64,000 nt of DNA from an uncultured Alphaproteobacteria bacterium (GCA_946481075.1 CAMLMC010000001.1:868001-932000); one strand, 5' to 3'; positions 34,659-44,532 are shown, numbered from the stretch's first letter. Program-made: numbers and translations. Notes: generated from the letters alone by a model not told the origin.

Positions 34659-35672
34659 ATGCGACTTAAATCGTTCACGGCCAATAGTATGAAAGACGCC
34701 ATGCAGATGATCCGCGATACGCTCGGTGAAAACGCGATTATCGTCGCGACCCGTGAGGAAAACGGCGGAAAAACTGTGCGTGTGACGGCCGCGATTGATA
34801 AGGATACAGAGGCGACGATGCCCCGCCCTCTTGCTGAAGAGGTCGCTTATGACGACTGGCAATATCAGGACGATGACGATGCCGCGACGGTGGTGGAAGA
34901 AGTGACCGATGTCATGCTCCGCCACGCCGTGCCCGAAGATGTGCTGGACAATGTCATCGCCGCCGTCAATGTGATGGGGCTGGACGACAGCCGCAACGCG
35001 CTTTATGCCGCCTTGCAAAATCTCTTTGAATTCAAACCGTTACCGACAAAATCTTACGGCAAACCTTTAATCCTGGTTGGCCCGCCCGGTGCCGGAAAAA
35101 CCCTTGCCGCCGCCAAAGTTGCCGCGCGCGGCGCGCTTGCCGGCCTGAAAATGGCGGTGATTACGACCGACACCATCCGCGCGGGCGGCGTTGAACAGCT
35201 CGAGGCCTTTACGCGCCTGATGAAGATCGAACTGAAAAAGGCCTCGACACCACAAGACGTCAAGGCCCGCCTCGCCGAAATTCGCGGCGCGGACCAGATC
35301 ATCATTGATACGGCCGGAGTCAATCCGTTCGATCCGGAATCGGTAAAACTGCTCGCCCGCCTGATCCACGCCTCCGAAGGTGATCCGGTCCTCGTCATTC
35401 CCGCCGGAATGGACGCGGATGAAAGCGGTGAAATCGCCCGCGTCTTTGCAACGATTGGCGCAAAGACCATGATTCCGACACGCGTCGATGTGGCGCGCCG
35501 CCTCGGCTCGCTTCTCTCCGCCGCACATCAAGGTGGCCTGAGTTTTGCAGAAGTATCGAATACGGCAAAAGTCGCCGATGGGTTATCCCCATTGTCGGCC
35601 AAGCGCCTCACTCAGCTCTTGATGCCGCGCGCCGTTAGCGCGACAATGACAACCGCTAGAAAAGCAGGGTAA
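34659..35672 (+). CDS. flhF: Flagellar SRP-like GTPase FlhF
   Basis: FlhF sets polar placement and number of flagella. The 337-residue protein has a short basic N-terminus (MRLKSFTANSMKDAMQMIRD, the typical start), then an NG GTPase domain: P-loop GPPGAGKT at about residue 144, TTDTIRAGGVEQL (I-box/G2 region) and IIDTAGVNPF (G3). No SD is evident before the ATG. It is followed 10 bases later by flhG, its partner. Confidence 0.94.
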   Translation: MRLKSFTANSMKDAMQMIRDTLGENAIIVATREENGGKTVRVTAAIDKDTEATMPRPLAEEVAYDDWQYQDDDDAATVVEEVTDVMLRHAVPEDVLDNVIAAVNVMGLDDSRNALYAALQNLFEFKPLPTKSYGKPLILVGPPGAGKTLAAAKVAARGALAGLKMAVITTDTIRAGGVEQLEAFTRLMKIELKKASTPQDVKARLAEIRGADQIIIDTAGVNPFDPESVKLLARLIHASEGDPVLVIPAGMDADESGEIARVFATIGAKTMIPTRVDVARRLGSLLSAAHQGGLSFAEVSNTAKVADGLSPLSAKRLTQLLMPRAVSATMTTARKAG

Positions 35673-35682
35673 CAAAAGAGAA

Positions 35683-36525
35683 ATGTCCGACCTCGTCATG
35701 ACAGATGCCAAACCGACCGAACAACCCGCCCCGCCGGTCTTCCGCCGCGGGAAAAATCTGATCGCGGTGGCCTCGGGCAAGGGCGGCGTCGGAAAGACAT
35801 GGTTTTCCATCACACTGTCCCATGCACTCGCGAAAAAAGGCAAGAAAGTTTTGCTGTTCGACGGTGATCTTGGTCTGGCCAATGTGGATGTTCAACTCGG
35901 CTCCATGCCCAAACGTGATTTGAATGATGTAATCCGCGGCCGCCTCGGGCTCGATAAAGTCATCCAGCGTTATGAAGAAGGCGGCTTCGATATTGTCGCG
36001 GGCCGTTCCGGTCAGGCCTCCCTCTCCGCCCTGCCGAGCCAGCGTCTGACATTGCTCCGCGACCAGCTTCTCGAAGTTGCCGCGTCTTATGATTACGTGA
36101 TCCTTGATCTCGGCGCGGGTGTTGACCGCACGGTGCGTATGTTCTCCGCCACCGCCGCAAAAACATTGCTGGTCACAACGGATGAGCCGACATCGCTGAC
36201 CGATGCCTATGCCTTCATCAAACTCGGTTCCGCCGCCGGCATGTCGAAACATGTCTCCGTGGTGGTCAATCAGGCATCCTCCCCAACCGAAGGCGAACGC
36301 ACCTATAAAACACTTTTAAAGGCCTGCGAAAACTTCCTGCGCCTTTCGCCGCCTCTGGCCGGAATCATTCGCGCCGACAGCCGCGTGAAAGATACAATCC
36401 GCCATCAAACGCCAATTCTGATCCGCTCCCCGAATGCGGACGCGGCGGAAGATGCAACGCAGATCGCTGAATACGTTGTCCGCGAAGTCGCGGCGCAAAC
36501 GGCGAAAACCGCAGTCTCTGCATAA
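35683..36525 (+). CDS. flhG: MinD-like ATPase FlhG (FleN)
   Basis: FlhG limits flagellar number and works with FlhF. The 280-residue protein has the deviant Walker A ASGKGGVGKTWFSITLSHAL, a Walker B-type region (VLLFDGDLGLANVDVQLG) and a C-terminal membrane-targeting helix that is not strongly evident. The N-terminal residues 1-20 are Pro/Ala-rich. Gene order flhF-flhG and the flagellar setting exclude a general cell-division MinD. Confidence 0.92.
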   Translation: MSDLVMTDAKPTEQPAPPVFRRGKNLIAVASGKGGVGKTWFSITLSHALAKKGKKVLLFDGDLGLANVDVQLGSMPKRDLNDVIRGRLGLDKVIQRYEEGGFDIVAGRSGQASLSALPSQRLTLLRDQLLEVAASYDYVILDLGAGVDRTVRMFSATAAKTLLVTTDEPTSLTDAYAFIKLGSAAGMSKHVSVVVNQASSPTEGERTYKTLLKACENFLRLSPPLAGIIRADSRVKDTIRHQTPILIRSPNADAAEDATQIAEYVVREVAAQTAKTAVSA

Positions 36526-36572
36526 CACCTTAAAACCATAGTAAATTAACCCGCACCCGATATAATCGGGAT

Positions 36573-38558
36573 ATGTGCGCGTCATCAATCACACCCATTC
36601 CCCCCGGCGGCGGCCATTCCATGGTGCCGGGGCAGGTTGTGCAAATTGTATCCCTGCCCGATGCGTTGAAAAGCGTGCCAAGGCCGGTGCATCTGGAGGC
36701 CGAAGTCATCCGCCAGAATGAAGATGGCAGCACGCGTGTGCGCACGGCCCAAGGCGACATCGATATTGTTGTGAAAGGGCGGCAACCGCAGGCAGGACAG
36801 CGCATGGAACTTGAAATTCCACCGGGTTCCCCGCCGCAAAAGGCCGTGACGCGCCCGGCATCACAGGCCCCGGCGCAACCTACCCCGCAATCTCCACCAC
36901 CGCCGCAAGATGGCGAAGTGCCGCAATTGCCGCCGCCATTACCACAAACACCCGTGACGCAAAAACCACCGGTGCAAGGCGGGCAACCACAATCGCAAAC
37001 ACCGCCCGTAACAACAATGCCTGCGCCCCGCCCCGCCACACCGATGGCGGCAGATGCCATCAAAAGCGCGGCCGGATCGATACAGGATAAAGTCCTGATT
37101 ACGCAGCAGACGATTGGCGCGGGAACAGGCGCAGGACAACCGGCGACACAAGCAATTCCTTCGCCGAATATTATTGGCCAAAACCAATTAATGACGCAAC
37201 AATTCCCGATTTTCAAAGCGGGTGATATTATGCAACTGGCTGCGGGAAAGACGGTCAATTTAATTCCTGTTGCCGCGGCTGTACCGGATGGGACAGGAAA
37301 ACCGATCATCGCCGATGGACTGATATCCTCATCGCAGATCACGCAAAAACCGCAAAGCGCTAACCTCGTGGCCTCGCTTCTTCAGGCCGTCAAAACCGCA
37401 ATGCCGCAAACGGTCACGAATGCCGTTGCGACATTGGTGACAAAGCCATCTGTCATACCGGATGGCGCGGGCATCACCCCGAAACCATCGCATGGTATGG
37501 CAACACCCGTTGCAACAGGCACGAACATTGCCCTGCCCGATGGCACGGCCCTCACCATGCCTGTGCTGGAAGCAAAGATCATCCAGATAAAATCTCCATC
37601 CGGCCAGATTCAAATCCTGACGCCGGATGCGGACAATCCTGACACCGCACAGTCCATAGGCACATCAAAGCCCGCTCCAGTCACGGTGAATGTGCAAAGC
37701 GTCACGTCACAAAAACTGCCTGTGATTGCAATCCCTGTCAATGCGATGCCGAATGCGCCGTTGCAGAATTTCGTGATCCCCGTGCAATCGCCTATGATCG
37801 ATACAGGCGCGCAAATCACCTTTGTGCCGCAAATGCCACAAACTGTTCCGCCCGCGCAAATCGCGGCGCTTCCGCCCGCATGGCGCGCGCTGTTACCATT
37901 GATGCAGCCATCGCCACTCTGGCCCGTCATGGATGATTTATTTCAAACCTTTGCAGGCACAACACCACAGGCCGCACAGATTTTGGGCCGCATCATCCCC
38001 TCACCCGCAAACGCCGCCAATATGGGTCCCGCGATGATGCTGTTTGCCGCCGCGATGAAGTCCGGCGATTTGCAAGGATGGATCGGCGATAGAAAACTTG
38101 GCATGATGCAAAAGCTGGGCAAGGCCGATCTGGTTTCACGCCTTGCAGGCGAAACATCTGCCCTCACGCAAAATTCCGACGCGCCGGCTACGGAATGGAA
38201 ATCACTTCCCATCCCGATGCTCTGGCAAAATGAAGTATCGAAGGTCATGTTCCATGTGCGCCAAGAACCGCGTGATGACAATGACCCAAACGGCGAAGCA
38301 GGAACCCGTTTCGTCTTTGATCTCAACCTGACACGCATGGGCGAAGTACAACTCGATGGCATGGTGCGCGGCAACCGCCTCGACCTGATTGTGCGAACAA
38401 AGGAAAACATCAGCTACCCAATGCAGGAAGCAATGAAAAAGGCCTATGCCGACGCGCTTGTTGGCACCGAAATCTATGGTGAACTTGGTTTTCAGGGGGA
38501 CATCAAGGCGTGGATGCATGTTTCCGCGGTCTCGAAAAACATGCAAATCGATCTATAA
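36573..38558 (+). CDS. FliK-like protein, probable second hook-length/export-switch paralogue
   Basis: The 661-residue product has a short N-terminal domain (about 1-90), a long Pro/Gln/Thr-rich unstructured region (about 90-420), and a C-terminal domain (about 540-660). In that domain FVFDLNLTRMGEVQLDGMVR and NRLDLIVRTK resemble the Flg_hook domain of FliK. A FliK already lies at 11.7 kb, so this is likely a paralogue or a divergent ruler. It ends 6 bases into the convergent fliJ. Confidence 0.6.
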   Translation: MCASSITPIPPGGGHSMVPGQVVQIVSLPDALKSVPRPVHLEAEVIRQNEDGSTRVRTAQGDIDIVVKGRQPQAGQRMELEIPPGSPPQKAVTRPASQAPAQPTPQSPPPPQDGEVPQLPPPLPQTPVTQKPPVQGGQPQSQTPPVTTMPAPRPATPMAADAIKSAAGSIQDKVLITQQTIGAGTGAGQPATQAIPSPNIIGQNQLMTQQFPIFKAGDIMQLAAGKTVNLIPVAAAVPDGTGKPIIADGLISSSQITQKPQSANLVASLLQAVKTAMPQTVTNAVATLVTKPSVIPDGAGITPKPSHGMATPVATGTNIALPDGTALTMPVLEAKIIQIKSPSGQIQILTPDADNPDTAQSIGTSKPAPVTVNVQSVTSQKLPVIAIPVNAMPNAPLQNFVIPVQSPMIDTGAQITFVPQMPQTVPPAQIAALPPAWRALLPLMQPSPLWPVMDDLFQTFAGTTPQAAQILGRIIPSPANAANMGPAMMLFAAAMKSGDLQGWIGDRKLGMMQKLGKADLVSRLAGETSALTQNSDAPATEWKSLPIPMLWQNEVSKVMFHVRQEPRDDNDPNGEAGTRFVFDLNLTRMGEVQLDGMVRGNRLDLIVRTKENISYPMQEAMKKAYADALVGTEIYGELGFQGDIKAWMHVSAVSKNMQIDL

Positions 38559-38984
38559 GTTGTCTTCGTCCTGCCGCCTGAATCCATCAAGGCCAATTTC
38601 ATCCATCTCGGCGGATTCTTTGGCTTCCTGTTTTTTCTTTTCGGCCTTTTCGCGTTCGCGCTGAACAATCTCGATACGTTTCATGTCGGCAAACGCGTTG
38701 CGCACGTCGTCCTGCGCCACAACGATCCGTTCTTCCACTTTGCGCTTTTCCAAATTAAGCCGTTCCAGAACACGCTGCACATTCTCTGAAAACCGTCCGA
38801 AATAGCCGAGCATTTCAAGGGGTGAGTCCATGGTGAGCGCCGCCCGCTCATCCTGCAATCTTTTGATCAGGACATTCTTTTTGTTTTCGATGTCCTCGAC
38901 AAGGCTATACAGATTCGCCAGATTTCTCTGCTTTTCATCGACTGTATGCTTGCGCAATTTGATGAGCGATTTCAAATTGGCCAT
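38553..38984 (-). CDS. fliJ: Flagellar export protein FliJ
   Basis: FliJ is the coiled-coil stalk of the FliI ATPase ring. The 143-residue protein is almost all Lys/Glu/Leu-rich helix, with a start typical of the family (MANLKSLIKLRKHTVDEKQR). It lies downstream of fliI on the same strand. Between them is a hairpin-rich repeat, so coupling is looser than usual. Confidence 0.88.
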   Translation of the reverse strand: MANLKSLIKLRKHTVDEKQRNLANLYSLVEDIENKKNVLIKRLQDERAALTMDSPLEMLGYFGRFSENVQRVLERLNLEKRKVEERIVVAQDDVRNAFADMKRIEIVQREREKAEKKKQEAKESAEMDEIGLDGFRRQDEDNL

Positions 38985-38993
38985 ATCAAAAGT

Positions 38994-39060
38994 CCTCTCC
39001 CTTTAGGGAGAGGATTTAGGTGAGGGCCCTCTCCCCTTCCCTCTCCCTGAAGGGAGAGGG
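38994..39060 (+). repeat. Double palindromic repeat between fliI and fliJ
   Basis: Two hairpins: CCTCTCCC-TTTA-GGGAGAGG (38994-39013) and CCCTCTCCCT-GA-AGGGAGAGGG (39039-39060), joined by TGAGGGCCCTCTCCCC. It resembles common intergenic palindromic repeats of Proteobacteria. On the transcript it would form stable structure before fliJ. Confidence 0.7.
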
Positions 39061-39063
39061 AGA

Positions 39064-40473
39064 TCATATCTTCTTCCTTGGTGGCACAGGAAATCCTTTG
39101 CGGAATTCTTCTTCCGGCGCGGGGGCAGGCGCATCACCGCCGCTATAAGGCAGGCCCAGAATACCGGCAAGCATTGCAAAGGATTCATCGATCGTATTCG
39201 ATTCCTCTTTCCTCTGACGCAGGAAATCTTCGATCTGCGGATAACGCGCAATCGCCTCGTCCACTTCCTTGTCCGATCCTTTGCGGTACGCGCCAAGGCG
39301 GATCAGTTCGGCCATGTCTTCATATCGCGCAATCAATGCGCGCCCGCGCGTGACAATCGCGTTCTGCTCCGCCGTCAAAGATTTCGGCATGGACCGCGAA
39401 ATCGATTTCAATACATTGATGGCGGGGAAACGCCCGCGGCTTGCGATGTCCCGCTCCATCACGATGTGGCCGTCGACGATCCCGCGCACGGCGTCCGATA
39501 TCGGTTCGTTCGTATCATCACCTTCAACCAGAACGGTGAAGAGACCCGTGATATTCCCCTCGCCCTGAACGCCCGGTCCCGCGCGTTCCAACAATCTTGC
39601 AAGCTCGCCGAACGTCGTCGGCGGATAGCCTTTGCTTGTCGGCGGCTCACCCGCGCTTAATCCGATCTCGCGCTGCGCCATCGCAAAACGCGTGACAGAA
39701 TCAATCAAACATAAAACGCTTTTTCCCTGCGCGCGGAAATGCTCGGCTACCGCCAATGTCAGATACGCGGCCTGACGGCGCATCAACGCGGGCTCGTCCC
39801 CCGTGGCGACAATAACGACCGATCGGGCGAGGCCTTCAGGGCCGAGGTCGTCTTCCAGAAATTCCTGCACCTCGCGCCCGCGCTCGCCCACCAAACCGAT
39901 GACGGATACATCGGCCTCTGTATACCGCGCCATCATCGAAAGCAGGACGGATTTACCAACGCCCGAACCGGAAAAAATCCCCATGCGTTGTCCGGTGCTG
40001 GTGGATAGGAATGTGTTTACGGCGCGTACACCGAGATCGAGCTTCACCCCTACGCGTTGCCGCGCGTGCGGAGCGGGTGCTTTGTTTTTGAGCGGAACCG
40101 GATGCGCGCCTTTCATCAGTGGCCCCTTCCCATCGATGGGTTTGCCAAGCGCGTTGATCACGCGGCCCAGCCAACGGTCATCGGGATAGACGGCGTTTTC
40201 GCTCGTCTGGATCACGGCGGGGCAGCCAAGGCCCACACCTTCCAGCGTGCCAAACGGCATGAGCAGAGCGCGGCTTTCGCGAAACCCGATAACCTCGCAC
40301 GGGATATCGCGGTCCGGCACAGGGCGGAGATGGACAAGAGAGCCGATGGAAAGCTCCTTACCAAATCCCGTGATTTCGACAAGCAGGCCCAGCACCTTTA
40401 CCACGGTGCCGTACAGTTCGAATGTCGGGATCGGCTGGATCGTCGCCAGCGCCTTGTCGGTAAGTCGTTCCAT
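39064..40473 (-). CDS. fliI: Flagellum-specific ATPase FliI
   Basis: FliI powers and primes flagellar protein export. The 469-residue protein has a beta-barrel start (ATIQPIPTFELYGTVVKVLG), Walker A GSGVGKSVLL, catalytic VGERGREVQEFLED and Walker B region VLCLIDSVTRFAMAQREIGL, here all matching the rotary ATPase family. It is transcribed divergently from ctrA across an AT-rich gap with several TTAA boxes. Confidence 0.96.
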   Translation of the reverse strand: MERLTDKALATIQPIPTFELYGTVVKVLGLLVEITGFGKELSIGSLVHLRPVPDRDIPCEVIGFRESRALLMPFGTLEGVGLGCPAVIQTSENAVYPDDRWLGRVINALGKPIDGKGPLMKGAHPVPLKNKAPAPHARQRVGVKLDLGVRAVNTFLSTSTGQRMGIFSGSGVGKSVLLSMMARYTEADVSVIGLVGERGREVQEFLEDDLGPEGLARSVVIVATGDEPALMRRQAAYLTLAVAEHFRAQGKSVLCLIDSVTRFAMAQREIGLSAGEPPTSKGYPPTTFGELARLLERAGPGVQGEGNITGLFTVLVEGDDTNEPISDAVRGIVDGHIVMERDIASRGRFPAINVLKSISRSMPKSLTAEQNAIVTRGRALIARYEDMAELIRLGAYRKGSDKEVDEAIARYPQIEDFLRQRKEESNTIDESFAMLAGILGLPYSGGDAPAPAPEEEFRKGFPVPPRKKI

Positions 40474-40678
40474 TGGTTAATTGTATGATGTTTCAATGGA
40501 AAACGCCAAGCCAACTCATTAAATTTCATAATATTTTAGCGTTAATTATTTTTTGTTAACCTTTTTAATTTATGTTAAGATTCTTGTTAAGGAATCTTAA
40601 TGGCTTGCTCAGGCAGGATGCCAGACGCGCCGTTAATAAGACGACATCGCATAAAGACAATTTGGGAAGGGGTTCAAC

Positions 40679-41389
40679 ATGCGGGTTCTTTTGGTAGAAG
40701 ACGACAGCTCGACCGCGAAAAGCATCGAATTGATGCTGAAAAGCGAAGGCTATGTGACGGATACGACCGATTTGGGCGAGGATGGCCTCGATCTTGGCAA
40801 GATTTACGACTACGACATCATTATTCTCGACCTGATGCTGCCCGACATGGATGGATATGACGTCCTGAAAAATCTGCGCGCAGCAAAGGTTGCCACCCCT
40901 ATTCTCATCCTTTCCGGCCTTGCCGAACTGGACAACAAAATCAAGGGCCTCGGCTTTGGCGCCGATGACTATCTGACAAAACCGTTTGATAAGCGTGAAT
41001 TGATTGCGCGGATTCAGGCCATTGTCCGCCGCTCCCAGGGCCATTCACAATCCAAAATCATTACCGGTCCGGTCACGGTCAACCTCGATACGCGCACAGT
41101 CGATGTCGAAGGCAAAACCCTGCACCTCACCGGCAAGGAATACGGGATCATGGAACTGCTCTCGCTTCGCAAGGGCACGACCCTGACCAAGGAAATGTTC
41201 CTGAACCACCTTTATGGCGGCATGGATGAACCGGAGGTGAAGATCATCGACGTGTTTATCTGCAAGCTTCGTAAAAAGATTGAACAGGCGACCGGCGGCG
41301 ATTCCTATATCGAAACCGTCTGGGGCCGCGGCTATGTCCTGCGTGACCCGGCCGAAAGCACCGGCGGCAAACAAAAAGCCACCGCCTAG
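40679..41389 (+). CDS. ctrA: Cell-cycle response regulator CtrA
   Basis: CtrA is the master cell-cycle and motility regulator of Alphaproteobacteria. The 236-residue OmpR-type protein has a receiver with acidic pair E7/D8-D9, phosphoacceptor D51 and [20 protein letters not shown] at the start, then a winged helix DNA-binding domain ([40 protein letters not shown]) that matches CtrA nearly residue for residue as I recall it. Its inhibitor SciP is encoded earlier in the window. A hairpin terminator follows. In several lineages CtrA controls flagellar genes rather than replication. Confidence 0.97.
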   Translation: MRVLLVEDDSSTAKSIELMLKSEGYVTDTTDLGEDGLDLGKIYDYDIIILDLMLPDMDGYDVLKNLRAAKVATPILILSGLAELDNKIKGLGFGADDYLTKPFDKRELIARIQAIVRRSQGHSQSKIITGPVTVNLDTRTVDVEGKTLHLTGKEYGIMELLSLRKGTTLTKEMFLNHLYGGMDEPEVKIIDVFICKLRKKIEQATGGDSYIETVWGRGYVLRDPAESTGGKQKATA

Positions 41390-41414
41390 TTCTCAATGTG
41401 CATCCTAAGAAATG

Positions 41415-41439
41415 TCCCCGCTTTAGCGGGGATGTTTTT
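41415..41439 (+). terminator. ctrA terminator
   Basis: Stem TCCCCGC (41415-41421) with GCGGGGA (41426-41432), loop TTTA, then a T run. Confidence 0.85.
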
Positions 41440-42775
41440 ATATCTTATCGTTTGTAGGCACGGCAGCTTGATGGTTGAACACTTGCTCCATTTCACGCAC
41501 CGGTCTCATGGCATCACGCATAAATTCCAATGATGGCAACACATGCGGCTCAGGCCCTTGTACATACATACCCATTATTCCCGAAAGAATTTCCTTTGCC
41601 TTCTTGCGAACATCCTCCGGCGTTACGGTGTTGACAATATCCATCATTTTCCCAAGTGAAAACAATTCGCCGTAATCTTCATAATCTACTTTTATACGCG
41701 ATAAAAAATCAGATTCTATGTGGTCGGGACGTGATAGGAAGAATTTTGTCCGGTCAATGGTCGCCTGCACAATCTCGTCCGTCATAATGGAATCGATATC
41801 GTTATAAAATTCCAGAATTCCCTCACACGCCTTTATAGAATCTTCCCCCGGCGATGTACTCATCATCAAACGGCACATAAAGGTTTCTTTGTTTCCATCC
41901 CATCCACCAAACTCAGGGGTATAAAAACAACCATACTTTCTGCGCAATGTTTCATTCAAAAGCTTCGATATCTGATGTGATGCCTCAAACTGCACAAATT
42001 TCTCAAAAGGATTCCTTCCGTTATCAAATGAAAACATGAATATTGTATAATTCTGCATCAACTCTGCGCGGTCCTTCCGTATATCCGTAGGAACATTCTT
42101 CATTTCATATCGAGGTTTTTGCTCCTGATTCAAATTGGGTATCGCACTAAGCGTCTGCTCCAACGCTTCGCGTGCGTCATCGGGCTCCATAGGTCCGGCA
42201 GCATAAAGGGTCATATGCCCGGCATCGTAATTCTCTTTTATGAACTCTTTCAAATTATCGCACGACACGGCAGAAATGCTTTCTTCAGTCCCAATATTAT
42301 TGGCCCAGCGTGTTGCCCCTTTATGCATCGCTTTATCAAGCATCACGGAGGGCATTCTCGTCAGGTTGTCCATTCCGTCGCGCAGTTCATTAACGATAAT
42401 TCTTTTTTCTATTCTTACGCGCTCCTCCTCAAAAGTCGGCTCCGTTATGAATTGACGCAGGATATCCGAAATTCGAAAGAAATTTTCCGGCATCTGTGAA
42501 GACGCCGAAATTTCATAAGCCGTCTTATCTTTGCTGGTAAATGCATTGTAATCGCCACCAACCGCCCTGATTTGGGACATTAACTCTTGTTCGCTGGTAT
42601 GCTCCGCCCCGCAAAAAACGGTATGTTCCAGAATATGAGACAACCCCTCTTTCCCAATGGGGTCATGCATAGCACCAATCGGAACATCAAGGATCAGTCT
42701 GTAATTCTGGCTACCCGGCAACTGCATATAAACAACATCCAGCCCATTAGACAATTTGAAGTTCTCGGCGTGCAT
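41438..42775 (-). CDS. M16 family zinc peptidase
   Basis: The 445-residue protein is an insulinase/MPP-type peptidase. The zinc site HILEH spans residues 47-51; a downstream Glu (likely E130 in IIVNELRD) would be the third ligand. The middle and C-terminal non-catalytic domain is kept. Its codon use is more AT-rich than that of ctrA and pgsA on either side. It faces ctrA and is divergent from pgsA. The substrate is unknown. Confidence 0.87.
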   Translation of the reverse strand: MHAENFKLSNGLDVVYMQLPGSQNYRLILDVPIGAMHDPIGKEGLSHILEHTVFCGAEHTSEQELMSQIRAVGGDYNAFTSKDKTAYEISASSQMPENFFRISDILRQFITEPTFEEERVRIEKRIIVNELRDGMDNLTRMPSVMLDKAMHKGATRWANNIGTEESISAVSCDNLKEFIKENYDAGHMTLYAAGPMEPDDAREALEQTLSAIPNLNQEQKPRYEMKNVPTDIRKDRAELMQNYTIFMFSFDNGRNPFEKFVQFEASHQISKLLNETLRRKYGCFYTPEFGGWDGNKETFMCRLMMSTSPGEDSIKACEGILEFYNDIDSIMTDEIVQATIDRTKFFLSRPDHIESDFLSRIKVDYEDYGELFSLGKMMDIVNTVTPEDVRKKAKEILSGIMGMYVQGPEPHVLPSLEFMRDAMRPVREMEQVFNHQAAVPTNDKI

Positions 42776-42898
42776 GCAATATTTCCCCTATTTAAAACTA
42801 TTTATTCGGTACCACAGCCGCTTAAAATTATGCAAATTTTGGGGAAAGACACATCTCAATGGCTTTTCAATACAACGGGTTAACTGTATATTCCCTCC

Positions 42899-43453
42899 AT
42901 GCTCCAGCAACTACCCAATATTCTGACCATTTCCCGCATCCTGCTATTGCCGTTTTTGCTCGGCCTTATGATGGTGGATGAAAGCTGGGCCGTATGGAGC
43001 GCCGTATGGATTTACACCTTCTGCGCCGTGACGGATTTCTTTGATGGTTATTTGGCACGCAAATATGGCGGCACCTCTAAATTCGGAACGTTCCTCGATC
43101 CTATCTCTGACAAAATCTTTGTGGCCTGCGTGATCCTCGTCCTCGTTGGCATAGATCGCCTGCCGGATTTGTGGATCATCCCCGCCCTTATCATCTTCAT
43201 GCGTGAATTCCTGATATCGGGCCTGCGTGAATTCTTGGGGCCGCAGAATATTCAGGTGCCCGTTTCCAAACTCGCAAAATGGAAGACAACAGTGCAGATG
43301 ATCGCGCTTGGTTTTCTCATCGCGGGCAACTACGGCGACCCTATCGTGCCACACACGCTCCTTATCGGGCAAATCGGCCTGACCCTCGCCGCCATTATCA
43401 CCGTCATCACCGGATGGAACTACCTGAAGGTTGGTTTCCAGCACATTCGTTAA
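42899..43453 (+). CDS. pgsA: CDP-diacylglycerol-glycerol-3-phosphate 3-phosphatidyltransferase PgsA
   Basis: PgsA makes phosphatidylglycerol phosphate, the committed step to PG and cardiolipin. The 184-residue membrane protein has the CDP-alcohol phosphotransferase motif DGYLARKYGGTSKFGTFLDP, continuing to ISD, and four or more hydrophobic helices. It is followed closely by pyrD. Confidence 0.93.
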   Translation: MLQQLPNILTISRILLLPFLLGLMMVDESWAVWSAVWIYTFCAVTDFFDGYLARKYGGTSKFGTFLDPISDKIFVACVILVLVGIDRLPDLWIIPALIIFMREFLISGLREFLGPQNIQVPVSKLAKWKTTVQMIALGFLIAGNYGDPIVPHTLLIGQIGLTLAAIITVITGWNYLKVGFQHIR

Positions 43454-43457
43454 AGCC

Positions 43458-44531
43458 ATGTCCCGCATGCTGTTCAACCTCGCCAAACAAGTGCTCCACC
43501 GGATGGATCCGGAAGATGCGCATAAGCTCACGCTCCGCGCGCTCAAGACCGGCGCAATGCCCTGCCCTTCGCGCATCGCCGATCCCCTGCTCAAAACAAC
43601 GCTCTGGAACCGCGTCTTCCCGAACCCTGTCGGCCTTGCCGCGGGGTTTGATAAAAATGCGGAAGTCGTGGGGCCGATGCTCAAACTCGGCTTTGGATTT
43701 GTCGAGGTTGGCACAGTGACACCAAAGCCGCAGGACGGCAACCCGCGTCCCCGCGTGTTCCGCGACACCGAAAACGAAGCCGTCATCAACCGCATGGGCT
43801 TTCCGAACGAAGGCATGACGGCCTTCCGCGCCAACATCGAAAAGTTTTTTGAATCCCGTCCGCGCCCCGCCGGAATCATCGGCATCAATATCGGCATGAA
43901 CAAGGGCGTGGAAGACCCCGCGCGCGATTATTGCCTGCTCGTCAAGAACCTCGGCCCCTATGCCGATTACCTCACGGTGAACATTTCATCGCCAAACACG
44001 CCGGGCCTGCGCAATCTGCAAGACCGTGAAAATCTTTTGCCACTGCTCGAAAAAATCATGGAAGAACGCGCCCGTTCCTGTGTTGGCGACCCGCCGCCCC
44101 TCCTCGTCAAGCTCGCGCCGGATTTGAAAGAGGCGCAGATGGAAGAAATCGCCAAAACGGTTCTGGAAGCAAAGGTGGATGGGCTTATCCTGACCAACAC
44201 CACGCTCGACCGCCCCGATTATCTTCCCGCAGGATTCCATGGTGAAGCCGGAGGATTGTCAGGCAGGCCGCTCACACAAAAATCAACCGATGTGTTGCGC
44301 CGTTTCTATCAATTGACGGAAGGCAAAATGCCGTTGATCGGCGCGGGCGGCATTTGCGATGCCGATGATGCGTATGAGAAAATCAAAGCGGGTGCCTCAC
44401 TGGTTCAGCTATACTCCGCGCTGGTTTTCCAGGGCCCGGAACTGATTGGCGATATCACAACCGGTCTTACGGCCCGCCTGAAACGTGATGGGTTCGATCA
44501 TATTTCAAAGGCAGTCGGCACGAAGGCCTGA
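43458..44531 (+). CDS. pyrD: Dihydroorotate dehydrogenase (quinone) PyrD
   Basis: PyrD oxidises dihydroorotate to orotate in pyrimidine synthesis, passing electrons to quinone. The 357-residue class 2 enzyme has the N-terminal membrane-associating helices (MLFNLAKQVLHRMDPEDAH), FMN site motifs (NPVGLAAGFDKN; NISSPNTPGLRNLQ) and IGAGGICDADDAYEKI near the C-terminus. The start is taken at 43458; another ATG at 43467 is possible. It starts 4 bases after the pgsA stop. Confidence 0.95.
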   Translation: MSRMLFNLAKQVLHRMDPEDAHKLTLRALKTGAMPCPSRIADPLLKTTLWNRVFPNPVGLAAGFDKNAEVVGPMLKLGFGFVEVGTVTPKPQDGNPRPRVFRDTENEAVINRMGFPNEGMTAFRANIEKFFESRPRPAGIIGINIGMNKGVEDPARDYCLLVKNLGPYADYLTVNISSPNTPGLRNLQDRENLLPLLEKIMEERARSCVGDPPPLLVKLAPDLKEAQMEEIAKTVLEAKVDGLILTNTTLDRPDYLPAGFHGEAGGLSGRPLTQKSTDVLRRFYQLTEGKMPLIGAGGICDADDAYEKIKAGASLVQLYSALVFQGPELIGDITTGLTARLKRDGFDHISKAVGTKA

Positions 44532-44532
44532 T

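Noticed and set aside
40474..40678. Cluster of TTAA boxes between fliI and ctrA as CtrA autoregulation sites
   Set aside because: Several TTAA pairs occur, but spacings are 5, 6, 8 or 10 rather than 7. In an AT-rich gap this could be chance.
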